Positions 46,277-54,197 of a DNA stretch of 64,000 bases are shown piece after piece; positions within the stretch are counted from its first letter, which is position 1, and every line of letters starts with the position of its first letter. The notes beneath the pieces were generated by a model, which worked only from the letters and a program-made list of their open reading frames with translations, was not told where the DNA came from and did not search any database. Origin of the DNA: Aquisalinus luteolus (GTDB lineage Bacteria > Pseudomonadota > Alphaproteobacteria > Caulobacterales > Parvularculaceae); contig NZ_VCJR02000001.1 of assembly GCF_009712425.2 (NCBI RefSeq), positions 248,001-312,000 of the forward strand. The letters are read 5' to 3'. A program made the translations under genes and the position numbers.

Positions 46277-47155
46277 TCAAAACCCGAGGGGCATTTGCTG
46301 CATTTGCAGTGCCCCAGATTCGACAATTTTCTCTTTTTCAATTTCAAAATTAGTAATCAGAATTTCGCTGGTTTTGCCTCGATGGGACGCGTTAGCGGAA
46401 ATGACACTACTTCGATTGACTTCATACTGATGCCAATCAGAATATAGCTCTCGAATTGATTCATGATTGGCATTGCTCACGATCACAGATGCTCCACGAG
46501 ATGAGGCGTCTTCTAAGGCATCGTGTAGACGCACCTGATCTTCCCATAAGAAGATTTTGTCGTTGTATTTAACAAAGCCATTCAAATTATGGCGGACTGT
46601 GTAAGGAGGGTCTGCGTAAATCAAGTCCCTTTCATTTGTCGCACTAATGACTTTTTCAAAATCTGAACACTGAATACTCGCTCTTCGAAGTTGTTTGGCG
46701 GTGCGTTCAAAATCATCAGAAGGGAGGCGTATTTTTGTCTTAGACCCAATTGGTACATTGAATGTGCCACTTAAATTAACGCGATAGATACCGTTAAAGC
46801 AGGTTCTATTTAAATAAGTGAATTGAACGGCTCTATCAAAATTCGATTCATAAAATCTCGATCTTTCGGCATAGTAAAATTCTTTCGAGTGAAGTGGTTC
46901 GTATGAGTAGAGTGCGTTCTGAAACTGAATTGGATTTTGCTTCAGTTGCTTATATGTATTGATTAGATCGCTGTTGATATCGGATAGGAGAGCTTTTGGC
47001 GGTGCTAAGCAGAAGAAGAGCGCGCCGCCACCGAGGAAGGGCTCGACATATCTCGCGCCTTCAACATCGATAAGATCCTTTAAAAATGGTGCTAGCCAAC
47101 GCTTTCCGCCGGGCCATTTTAGAAAAGGCTCGAGATGGTCCTTACTCTGATTCAT
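46277..47155 (-). CDS. Dam-type DNA adenine-N6 methyltransferase (class D12)
   Basis: 292 residues. Motif X-like PFLKWPGGKRWLAPFL, motif I VEPFLGGGALFFCL (37-50), FNGIYRVNLSGTFNVPIG (target-recognition region as in Dam/DpnM/MboI enzymes) and catalytic DPPY at 182-185. These suggest m6A at a GATC-like site. The ATG lies inside the last codons of the nuclease-DGQHR gene (14-base overlap, no ribosome-binding site of its own), so translation is coupled. Base composition is far more AT-rich than neighbouring core genes. Alphaproteobacteria normally use CcrM, not Dam, so it is accessory. Likely role: protects self DNA or marks it for the partner. Confidence 0.93.
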   Translation of the reverse strand: MNQSKDHLEPFLKWPGGKRWLAPFLKDLIDVEGARYVEPFLGGGALFFCLAPPKALLSDINSDLINTYKQLKQNPIQFQNALYSYEPLHSKEFYYAERSRFYESNFDRAVQFTYLNRTCFNGIYRVNLSGTFNVPIGSKTKIRLPSDDFERTAKQLRRASIQCSDFEKVISATNERDLIYADPPYTVRHNLNGFVKYNDKIFLWEDQVRLHDALEDASSRGASVIVSNANHESIRELYSDWHQYEVNRSSVISANASHRGKTSEILITNFEIEKEKIVESGALQMQQMPLGF

Positions 47156-49457
47156 TGTGATCAGCCGCGCTTATCTGGTTTATAAATTTGGCGTGTACGA
47201 AATCAACTATATTAACTTCCGCATCAGTCAGTCTGCGATTTGTACTCTGGTGAGTTGTTTTCTTACGTATGTCGTTTATTTTGTCCATCCACTTCAGGTT
47301 TTTTGCTTGGCCTTTTTCACCGGGAAGAGGGATGTCAAAAATGGCTTTGAAGTGATCCCAATTTTCCTTTTTTTCCACGATTTTGCGGTATTCTATGAAG
47401 AATAAATATTCTTCCAAGGGGCCTCGCTCATCTGGATCAACATCTTGGCTGCGAGCATAGGCATCTGTTTTCATGTCTTTATTAGTGACTCCACGCTCCC
47501 AATACTGACTTTCGCCATAAATCTGTCGAAACTTATTGAAAATGGCGTTGCATACTAGTTGGTTTAATTCCTGCACCTTTGCTGAGGCTTCATTCAATCT
47601 CTCGGTATTTTGTTCCGCAAGCCAAGTCTCAAAAATTGGAGGGCCAAATTCTGGATAGTTCCGCCTTATGATGCGAACTAATTTGAGAAACACCTCTTGG
47701 GGGGCTTTGCTGCCGTATGGCACATCTTCTTTAAATAGCCTTGATACACCCTTGGCATCTAAAGTCTTAATTTCATCAATTATCGGTGTAACATAATCTT
47801 GAAGAAATAATGATATCTCTGTGGTATCCAGCTCTTTAACTTCATTACGCGTATCATTCTCATAGTCACGGATCGCCTCGGATATTACAAAGAATAGCCC
47901 GCCCACACCGGCATTCGTGCATATACCGCCATCCTGTCCAGCTCTCCATGCCTTTGGATTAGCCTCGGCCAACAAGCCGAATATGTCGTCAAGACAATTT
48001 CTTGCGCGGTCGAGTGTCTCGTAATCATCTTTGCCAGTAAATGGCCCAGATTGATATGCTTTCAGCTTTTGGCTTACAGAGCCGAGTAAGCCAGAGCGTC
48101 GTAATGCCTCTTCAAGCTGAGGCAATGTTAGGCACGTTTCTCGACTTCCGCGAAGTCCAGTTTGAACGATTCTTTCATGAAAGGGGCTGGATGGATCTGA
48201 GCCAAGTGTATTTACTAATCGCGAAGCTATTGCCGTTAGGCGTTGTCGAGGATTGTCAGAATCCCAATGAAGTTCTCCCTGAAGATCGGCGAGAAGTGTT
48301 CTCGGTACGGACTTCTGCTCATGATTTATTGTGACAAATAGGTCAGCCTCGTCTTCAAAATCCATTTTCTCAAATGCCAACACTAGAACATTATCACTTG
48401 CTTGGTGGTGCTCTAGCCCTGAGAAGCCATATAATCTATGTTGGCCGTCAATTACGTAAGCAGATTTATATTTTTCAGGAAAGTGAAGTAAGCCAAAATG
48501 AATTCCAGCTTCATCTTCCTTTTTAATTGTATCGAATCTTGCTTTGTCGCGGAAATTGACAATAATGTTGGTGGGAAAAAATCCACCCTTCTCAATAAAA
48601 TTCCCAATATCTTTGATTCGCTTTTTATTTATCAATCTTTGATATGTCGGCATCCCCTTAGGGTCATTGAGTGTTCTATGGTTGACGAATGCTATCTTGA
48701 GTAGCCGATCCGGAGTGGTAACAAACGAGTAAAAGGTTCTCCCGCCGAGTTTTCCCCTAATGGCGGGAACGGATCTGTTTTCTAACCCCGGCACTTTCTG
48801 GCCTTCAAGGAAATGCGCTAAAAACTGGTATCTTCCCGCTGGCCCCAAGTGTTTAGCTAATTCGAGGAAGTATCGTAATTCTCGCTCGGTAACGACTGCT
48901 ATTTGCTCGCCTGTCGCTCTGTCTTTATCGGGAGTGGACCAGATAATTTTATCCGTAACGATAGCCCAGATGATTTTCGGCTTGAAGTTGTTGCCATAAT
49001 GCTTCCGAATAGCGTCGGCGATTGGTTTTTTGAGATTCGAAAACTCTTCAATATCTTTCTGGAGACTACGCTTCCGGAGTTCAGAGCAAGCCTTGCATTC
49101 AGCGACGATAACGGTTTCATCATCTTTAGCGAAAACATCGATTTGTTTGACGCCCTCTACATTTCCTCGCCGTACGAATTTAACTTGAAATTTTCTACCT
49201 TGATTGAGCTCTGAAAATCCAAGGGCGTCTAATAACAGCCAGAAGCGATTTTCGAGTTCTTCGTCTATAGATTTTTCACGTTTGATGCGAGTTTTGTACT
49301 TATGTTTCTTATCAAGCTCCCATCCACCTTTATCAATGAGGGCATCGGCTTGGCTGTGCGTCAGAGTCTCGCGAACATAAGAATCTTTCCGCTTTTTTCT
49401 TTCCGTAGTACGGGAAGAGGGTGTCGTTATGAGTGGGTACAGAATATCTTCAGCCAT
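47142..49457 (-). CDS. Nuclease-DGQHR fusion protein
   Basis: 771 residues. Residues about 65-200 form a PD-(D/E)xK-like nuclease domain, with IDVFAKDDETVIVAECKA giving Asp107, Glu120 and Lys122 in the expected spacing. The DGQHR domain follows, with SAYVIDGQHRLYGF (motif at 337-341), TYQRLINKKRIKDIGNFIEKGG and FVTINHEQKSVPRTL. The DGQHR fold is shared with DndB, a regulator of DNA phosphorothioation, and with ParB-like proteins. About 300 C-terminal residues are unassigned. It is the first gene of a two-gene operon with a Dam-type methyltransferase. The promoter region is AT-rich (49458-49530). Inferred: restriction or DNA-modification-related defence protein; the activity is unproven. Confidence 0.82.
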   Translation of the reverse strand: MAEDILYPLITTPSSRTTERKKRKDSYVRETLTHSQADALIDKGGWELDKKHKYKTRIKREKSIDEELENRFWLLLDALGFSELNQGRKFQVKFVRRGNVEGVKQIDVFAKDDETVIVAECKACSELRKRSLQKDIEEFSNLKKPIADAIRKHYGNNFKPKIIWAIVTDKIIWSTPDKDRATGEQIAVVTERELRYFLELAKHLGPAGRYQFLAHFLEGQKVPGLENRSVPAIRGKLGGRTFYSFVTTPDRLLKIAFVNHRTLNDPKGMPTYQRLINKKRIKDIGNFIEKGGFFPTNIIVNFRDKARFDTIKKEDEAGIHFGLLHFPEKYKSAYVIDGQHRLYGFSGLEHHQASDNVLVLAFEKMDFEDEADLFVTINHEQKSVPRTLLADLQGELHWDSDNPRQRLTAIASRLVNTLGSDPSSPFHERIVQTGLRGSRETCLTLPQLEEALRRSGLLGSVSQKLKAYQSGPFTGKDDYETLDRARNCLDDIFGLLAEANPKAWRAGQDGGICTNAGVGGLFFVISEAIRDYENDTRNEVKELDTTEISLFLQDYVTPIIDEIKTLDAKGVSRLFKEDVPYGSKAPQEVFLKLVRIIRRNYPEFGPPIFETWLAEQNTERLNEASAKVQELNQLVCNAIFNKFRQIYGESQYWERGVTNKDMKTDAYARSQDVDPDERGPLEEYLFFIEYRKIVEKKENWDHFKAIFDIPLPGEKGQAKNLKWMDKINDIRKKTTHQSTNRRLTDAEVNIVDFVHAKFINQISAADHNESE

Positions 49458-49792
49458 AGCGCATCCCTTACGTCAATCTCCCTATTTCTTATTTATAATC
49501 AATAAATGTATGATTCGTATATTCATGGTTGTGGGATTTGCCAGCACAATCTTATCCCCGCTCATTCACACCCCCTTATTCTCCCCCGTGACGCCGGGGT
49601 GAGGACCCTGGCGCAGGCGTTGCCTGACCCCGTGACCTGCGGGGGCGGGCGGCGTATCAGGTTTCGGGTGGCCGAGGTTCCGGTGGAACTGGTGAGGGTG
49701 TGCGCAAGCTTCGCATCGTCCGTCCGAGCGGTGTTCCGTCATTTAGCATGGCGGACGGGAGAGCTGGGTATCGGCCCCGCACCAGATCACCG

Positions 49793-49854
49793 CCGTGGAA
49801 GTGGGCCTTGCCCATACCACTAGATTCTTGAAGGGCACCGCCCCGCTTCCACGG
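49793..49854. ncRNA. Three-way-junction-like inverted repeat element
   Basis: CCGTGGAAG (49793-49801) pairs perfectly with CTTCCACGG (49846-49854), enclosing TGGGC-CTT-GCCCA (49802-49814) and GGGC-ACC-GCCC (49833-49843). This would fold as a compact three-way junction on either strand, with GCCCCCTTTATT following on the plus strand. It lies within a 593-base gap (49458-50050) between the island and the next gene, which also has two CCCCG-rich hairpins near 49588 and 49629. I saw no match to RNase P RNA, tmRNA or SRP RNA. It could be an RNA, a repeat-family member or a terminator. Confidence 0.3.
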
Positions 49855-49997
49855 GCCCCCTTTATTGCGTCGAAGCCCGCAGGGCGAAGACGGATCGTTT
49901 AAACACCGCAGTGAACTCTGACGGTGCGCTTAGTGCTGCCTTCCGTGTCATCCCGCCGAAGGCGCAACACCAAGCCGGCTCTACGCGCCGATCCTAC

Positions 49998-50025
49998 GTG
50001 ACAAGCGCTCCACCCTTGCTATGCT
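49998..50025 (+). promoter_or_regulatory. Promoter of the 50051 gene (first of twin promoters)
   Basis: GTGACA at 49998-50003 and TATGCT at 50020-50025 are separated by 16 bases, and TGC immediately before TATGCT makes an extended -10. The same arrangement with near-identical surrounding bases recurs at 50809-50836 before the next gene. Confidence 0.65.
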
Positions 50026-50050
50026 GCCCCGGCCAGAACGGAGAGGGGAT

Positions 50051-50785
50051 ATGGCGACCACTATCATCGAGATCGGCGTTGACGCCGTGCAGGCGCTACG
50101 TGACAGGCTGGCTGAGCGATCCGATATCGCCCCCGGCTCATCACTCCATGCCGCGATCGACGCCATGCTGGCCCGGTTCGGGCTCAATGTCGGGGCGTGG
50201 CAGTTTCGCAGGGCGCGGAAATCGCACTGCGCGCGCCAACTGGCTGACGGTACAGTCCTCGTTGTGCCATTCCTCAACATCATCCTGAGCCGTTCGAAAG
50301 ATGTGGACGCTCTGGGCATCGATACCGCCAAGGGAAATTGGGACGATCGCTGGACCCTTACCGGCAAGGTTCGGTCCGCGCTCAATCATCTGCTTGCCGA
50401 ACATGGTTTCGGTGCGGAGGATATCTCCGACCACGCCTATATTTTCATCGGCGAGGCATGGGACCATCTCGTGCGCGATGCGCTGGGCCGGGCCCTGAAA
50501 CCGGCCGTTTCGGCATTGGTCATCGACCGGTCGTCGCAGGCGGGCCAGCGTGTCGAACCGAAATATCTTTTCTGGAATTCCAGTGGTCTCTATTCGGTCA
50601 TCTACGAGAACTGCAAAGACTACGACCACGTCCTGCCAGCGGGGCAGATGATCACCGATCAGGTGAACGCCCTCTTCGTGGAGGCTGACAGGGACAAAGC
50701 CTGCGGGTCTCTCGATGTGGCGATGGACTTCCTGCATCTGGGGATGAAAGATCTCGACCTGCATGGTCTTTCGCGGGAGGATTGA
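50051..50785 (+). CDS. Hypothetical protein
   Basis: 244 residues with no signal peptide or membrane helix. CGGAGAGGGG ahead of the ATG at 50051 decides the start. Recognisable features are few: an N-terminal helix region (DAVQALRDRLAERSD), HAAIDAMLARFGLNVGAWQFRRA, and a central aromatic region (EPKYLFWNSSGLYSVIYENCKDYDHV). I know no matching family. It shares a near-identical promoter with the secreted-protein gene downstream, implying co-regulation. Confidence 0.62.
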   Translation: MATTIIEIGVDAVQALRDRLAERSDIAPGSSLHAAIDAMLARFGLNVGAWQFRRARKSHCARQLADGTVLVVPFLNIILSRSKDVDALGIDTAKGNWDDRWTLTGKVRSALNHLLAEHGFGAEDISDHAYIFIGEAWDHLVRDALGRALKPAVSALVIDRSSQAGQRVEPKYLFWNSSGLYSVIYENCKDYDHVLPAGQMITDQVNALFVEADRDKACGSLDVAMDFLHLGMKDLDLHGLSRED

Positions 50786-50808
50786 GGCCGGCCTGAAGGG
50801 AGTGTTGC

Positions 50809-50836
50809 GTGACATACACCTCTCCCTTGCTATGCT
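50809..50836 (+). promoter_or_regulatory. Promoter of the 50861 gene (second of twin promoters)
   Basis: GTGACA at 50809-50814, 16-base spacer, and TTGCTATGCT with TATGCT at 50831-50836. The matching CGTGACA, CCCTTGCTATGCTG and AGAG-GGGA blocks are shared with 49997-50051. Confidence 0.65.
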
Positions 50837-50860
50837 GGCCCAAAGAGAGGGGACCCATCC

Positions 50861-51409
50861 ATGCTCACCAAACGCACTGCCATCGCCGCACTCACCGCAT
50901 CGCTCGTCGCCGCCGTCACCAATGCCTCCGCACAGGAGTGCCCGGTGCCATCCACGTCGGATACCGTGCTGATGACCGGCTACAACTCCACGACCGAGCA
51001 CAGCTGGTACACCCAGCAGGCGGGCGAGACCGTCTATATCGGCGCGACGTGGGAGTTCTCCGAAAGCGTGCGCGAGAATTACGAGATCCTCGAGGCCTAT
51101 CCGCTCTATGACTCGACGGAGATTTTCGACAAGCCGCTGTCGGATGTCACCTTCCCGTTCCCGACGGTCAACTGGGCCGAGCGTGCGGTCGCGCCGACCT
51201 ATGTGCGCTTCGTCGGCGTCGAGGAAGACGCGATCGAGGCCTATTCCATGGGCATCCTGTTCCTGAACCTTGAGGGCTTTTTCGAGATCGAGGTCACCGA
51301 CAGCGCCGACATGCAGCTGCTCACCCTCGGCAAGGTCGAAGAGCCGTCGGATGGCGCGGCGGCGGCTTGTCAGGCATGGCTGGATGAGCCGATGGCAGAA
51401 GAGGACTAA
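50861..51409 (+). CDS. Hypothetical secreted protein
   Basis: 182 residues. A signal peptide LTKRTAIAALTASLVAAVTNASAQE precedes a mature domain with many acidic and aromatic residues and two cysteines (QECPVPS, AAACQAW) that may pair. Strand-rich segments such as HSWYTQQAGETVYIGATWEF suggest a small beta-rich domain. No known family. The serine hydrolase gene starts 40 bases downstream; the pair may be an envelope or periplasmic unit. Confidence 0.65.
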   Translation: MLTKRTAIAALTASLVAAVTNASAQECPVPSTSDTVLMTGYNSTTEHSWYTQQAGETVYIGATWEFSESVRENYEILEAYPLYDSTEIFDKPLSDVTFPFPTVNWAERAVAPTYVRFVGVEEDAIEAYSMGILFLNLEGFFEIEVTDSADMQLLTLGKVEEPSDGAAAACQAWLDEPMAEED

Positions 51410-51449
51410 ACGCGCTAGGCTGCCTGAAAATCATACAGAGGGAAGAAAC

Positions 51450-52736
51450 ATGACACTGCTCACGCCATCGCGCCTTGCGCTCATCGCCGCCCTGTCATTC
51501 GCTGCGACACCTGCTCTCGCACAGGAGAAAAGCTGGCAGCTGCCAGACGACAGCGCTGTCGATGCGGTCGTCGATGGTTACGTCGACAATGGCTCGCTGC
51601 CCTTCCTCTATGTCAGGCTGGAAGATGCGAGCGGTGATGTCGTCTATGAGCATTCGGCGCGGAACAGCGATCTCGTCAGCCAGCCGGTCGATGGCGACAC
51701 CTGGCTGCGCGTCTGGTCGATGAGCAAGATCATCACCATTTCCGCCGCGCTCGACATGATCGAGGATGGCCTGCTGAAATTCGATGATCCGGTAACGGAC
51801 TATATTCCGGAGTTTTCGGACCTCACCGTGGCGACCGGCCCGAATGGCGAGAACCTCGCCGAGATGGCCGGGCAGGCCTGGGGTGACGAGGCCGTGCGCG
51901 AGACATTGCAGACCATGCCGTGCCCGTTGCCGACGGTGCCGGTCGAAACCGTCATGACCGTACGCGACCTGCTGAACCATAAAGGCGGGTTTTACTACAC
52001 CTTCCAGCCAACCGAATGCCTCAATGCCGTAATGGGCGAACAGGAAATCGGCGCAGCACAGAACAGCGACGAGCTGATCGCCGATCTTGCCGCCCTGCCG
52101 CTGATCCGCCAGCCGGGCGAGGGCTATTATTACGGCATGAACACGACGGTCCTCGGTCTCGTCATGGAGCGGGCGGCGGGCCAGTCATTGCAGGAGATCG
52201 TCCGGGAGCGGATCACCGGGCCGCTCGGTATCGAAACCCTGCGCTATGGCCTGCCAGAAGGCGAGGAGATGCTGCCACGTTTCACCGGCAATGGCGGTGA
52301 GCTGAAAGTCACCGACCCGGCAGCGCTGGACATCTATCGCACACCGCCGCAGGGCTATGACCCGGACGTGCCGCTCTATCTCGGCGGCGAGGGTATGATC
52401 GGTACGACCGCCGCCTATGCCGATTTCCTGCACATGCTTCTTGGGCGTGGCGCCGTGGGGGAGACAAGAATTCTCGATGAAATCACCATTGAGGGTCTGA
52501 CCTCGCCGCATACACAGATCGTGAGCGAGGAAAACTACAATGGATATAATCTCGGTGTGAACGACGGGGTGTGGACCGGCGGTGGCTACGAAGGTACCTA
52601 TTTCTGGATCGATACAGAGCGCGAGCTGATCGGCCTCGTCATGAGCCAGGTTCATAACCGCCCGGCGGCCGGCAATGACGTCAACGATGTCGTACGGGAT
52701 GCAATCTACGATCAACTGGAACAGATTGACCGCTAG
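51450..52736 (+). CDS. Secreted serine hydrolase of the class C beta-lactamase family
   Basis: 428 residues. The signal peptide MTLLTPSRLALIAALSFAATPALAQ is clear. The SxxK nucleophile motif is SMSK at 90-93 (RVWSMSKIITI). HKGGFYYTF and EGYYYGMNTTVLGLVMERAAG hold the YxN-like catalytic region. The C-terminal region has the HTQ-like TSPHTQIV. Such proteins include esterases, peptidases and beta-lactamases; resistance cannot be inferred. The start is decided by GAGGGAAG upstream. Confidence 0.86.
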   Translation: MTLLTPSRLALIAALSFAATPALAQEKSWQLPDDSAVDAVVDGYVDNGSLPFLYVRLEDASGDVVYEHSARNSDLVSQPVDGDTWLRVWSMSKIITISAALDMIEDGLLKFDDPVTDYIPEFSDLTVATGPNGENLAEMAGQAWGDEAVRETLQTMPCPLPTVPVETVMTVRDLLNHKGGFYYTFQPTECLNAVMGEQEIGAAQNSDELIADLAALPLIRQPGEGYYYGMNTTVLGLVMERAAGQSLQEIVRERITGPLGIETLRYGLPEGEEMLPRFTGNGGELKVTDPAALDIYRTPPQGYDPDVPLYLGGEGMIGTTAAYADFLHMLLGRGAVGETRILDEITIEGLTSPHTQIVSEENYNGYNLGVNDGVWTGGGYEGTYFWIDTERELIGLVMSQVHNRPAAGNDVNDVVRDAIYDQLEQIDR

Positions 52737-52769
52737 GTCGGGGCTTGCGGTGCGAACCGCCAGTCCGTT

Positions 52770-53018
52770 CTAGAGCCGCCAGATGAACCAGCTTGTCGGC
52801 AGGCCGACAAGCAAGACGAAAAGCAGGGCGACGGCGAGGCTCATGCCCCCGAATACCATCAGGCCGGCGAGCGCGGCAACAGCCAGCATTGGGACGCTCA
52901 TCGCCCGTATGATCCGTGTCAGGACGAAAGCGGTTACGTCTTCGGCGGCAGGAGCTGCGCTCAACTGGCGCGCTCCATAGCGGGCGCGGCGATATTCGTC
53001 GATGGATGTCTCTACCAT
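52770..53018 (-). CDS. Small hypothetical membrane protein
   Basis: 82 residues. The first 35 residues are soluble (VETSIDEYRRARYGARQ), followed by two hydrophobic helices (MSVPMLAVAALAGLMVFGG and LAVALLFVLLVGLPTSWFIW). GGAG eight bases before the ATG supports it. No family recognised. It converges on the serine hydrolase. Confidence 0.6.
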   Translation of the reverse strand: MVETSIDEYRRARYGARQLSAAPAAEDVTAFVLTRIIRAMSVPMLAVAALAGLMVFGGMSLAVALLFVLLVGLPTSWFIWRL

Positions 53019-53377
53019 CTGTCAGTCTCCGATAAGTCGCGATTGTTACAAGGTTACGTGCCTAAGGCTCGCGGGGGTGATTCGGTTCCGCAAAAACTGC
53101 GCCAGATGGCCATGATGGGGCCAAAAGAAGCCCCTGTTGCACAAACTCAACGCTTTCTGTGTTGTAACGGGACGCTAATCATAAGGCGGAGGAGGAACTG
53201 AACAGGCAAGTTCGCGTTCGTAGAATCAAGTGATGACGGTTGAAGAAGTTTACAGCCATCAAATCACCTGAATGTGATCCTCAGCCAGTCACAATTATTT
53301 GTTTGTATGGCAACTGTCCGCCCCTTGCGGAGCTGGCCTGATGCCACCACATTCCGGCCATATTCAGAGAGGTCTTT
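53019..53377. other. 359-base gap with no assignable gene
   Basis: The gap between the divergent small membrane proteins contains a GGGGC...GCCCC hairpin near 53117-53134 and AT-rich stretches but no frame, RNA or strong promoter I can support. Confidence 0.4.
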
Positions 53378-53626
53378 ATGAAATTCTGTTTGTCTCCCTT
53401 GGCGCCGATGCTCGCGCTGGTCGGGATCGAGGCGGCCATCGTGACGGCACTGATCGTCTGGCTGGTATTGTCCTGGGTCGGTCTTGCCGCTGTCGGGCCC
53501 ATGCCTGAAATCATTCTCGCCGCTATCGCTGCGACGGGCGTCATCATGGCCCTGTTGCCTGTTGCCCGCCTGGCTGCCAGCAAGGAAGCGCTGCTGTGCA
53601 GTGAAAAGGCTGGCGACGCCAGTTAG
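53378..53626 (+). CDS. Small hypothetical membrane protein
   Basis: 82 residues with two hydrophobic helices (MLALVGIEAAIVTALIVWLVLSW and IILAAIAATGVIMALLPVARL). AGAGAGG precedes the ATG with about seven bases of spacing. Composition fits neighbouring genes. No family recognised. Confidence 0.55.
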   Translation: MKFCLSPLAPMLALVGIEAAIVTALIVWLVLSWVGLAAVGPMPEIILAAIAATGVIMALLPVARLAASKEALLCSEKAGDAS

Positions 53627-53668
53627 CAAGTCTTGCAAGGGGTGGCCTGCTGTCGTTCTGGAGAGCGG

Positions 53669-54160
53669 CTACTCCACCCACATTCCTCGTGCCTTGTGCC
53701 ATTGCTCAAGGCTTTCTTCCGGATAAAGATCGAAACACTGATCGTTTTCGCCCAGTTGCGGAACCACCCAATTTGCCTTGAACTTCAGCATCAGATGTAC
53801 GCTTTCCGGCGGCTCTGGCAGGTCCGTATCCATGGCAGAGGCGAAGGGGTGGATCAGGTCCGGCCAGTTCGGGTCATACATCCATATGGCGCTGGCGCAT
53901 TTCGAACAGAAATTCCGTTCGCCCGAACTTGTCTCGCAGGTGCCGTCGCGGTCTATTGCGGCGTGGTATACGGACAGGCTTTCCTTGCCGTCGATCTTCA
54001 TTGTCCGGTTGTCGGCACCCAGATTGATGGCATAGCCACCACCACCCGCCGTCTTGCGGCATATGCGGCAATAGCAACGCTGATAGGGAACGGGTGTGTG
54101 GCTGTCGACGCTGAAGCGAACAGCGCCGCAACGGCAAGAGCCTTCAAGATGCATGGGCAT
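53669..54160 (-). CDS. GFA (glutathione-dependent formaldehyde-activating/CENP-V) family protein
   Basis: 163 residues. Zinc ligands are CRCGAVRF (CxC), YCRICRKT (CxxC) and NFCSKCASAI (CxxC), the Mss4-like GFA pattern. The start at 54160 has AAAGGAATTCCC upstream; the long upstream in-frame extension is the antisense of the CHAD gene and was rejected. Members act on, or bind, glutathione adducts; a specific reaction is not supported here. Confidence 0.88.
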   Translation of the reverse strand: MPMHLEGSCRCGAVRFSVDSHTPVPYQRCYCRICRKTAGGGGYAINLGADNRTMKIDGKESLSVYHAAIDRDGTCETSSGERNFCSKCASAIWMYDPNWPDLIHPFASAMDTDLPEPPESVHLMLKFKANWVVPQLGENDQCFDLYPEESLEQWHKARGMWVE

Positions 54161-54197
54161 GGGAATTCCTTTCGGTGTTTGCGGTTGCGGTATTGTT

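Larger units (their letters stand above)
46277..49530. mobile_element. AT-rich horizontally acquired island (two genes)
   Basis: By direct count, 47521-47580 has 22 G+C of 60, whereas 45721-45780 in typA has 42 of 60; the low value holds across both island genes by eye. The composition shift starts within ten bases of the typA stop and ends near 49530. No integrase, transposase, tRNA or direct repeat is visible at the borders, so the means of transfer is unknown. Confidence 0.7.

Noticed and set aside
49506-49823. A 105-residue plus-strand frame between island and 50051 gene
   Set aside because: No ribosome-binding site, mixed AT-rich start and GC-rich body, and overlap with strong hairpins; composition is not protein-like.
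49560-49870. Possible RNase P RNA or tmRNA
   Set aside because: The conserved RNase P core (GAGGAAAGTCC) and tmRNA tag/acceptor features were looked for on both strands and not found.
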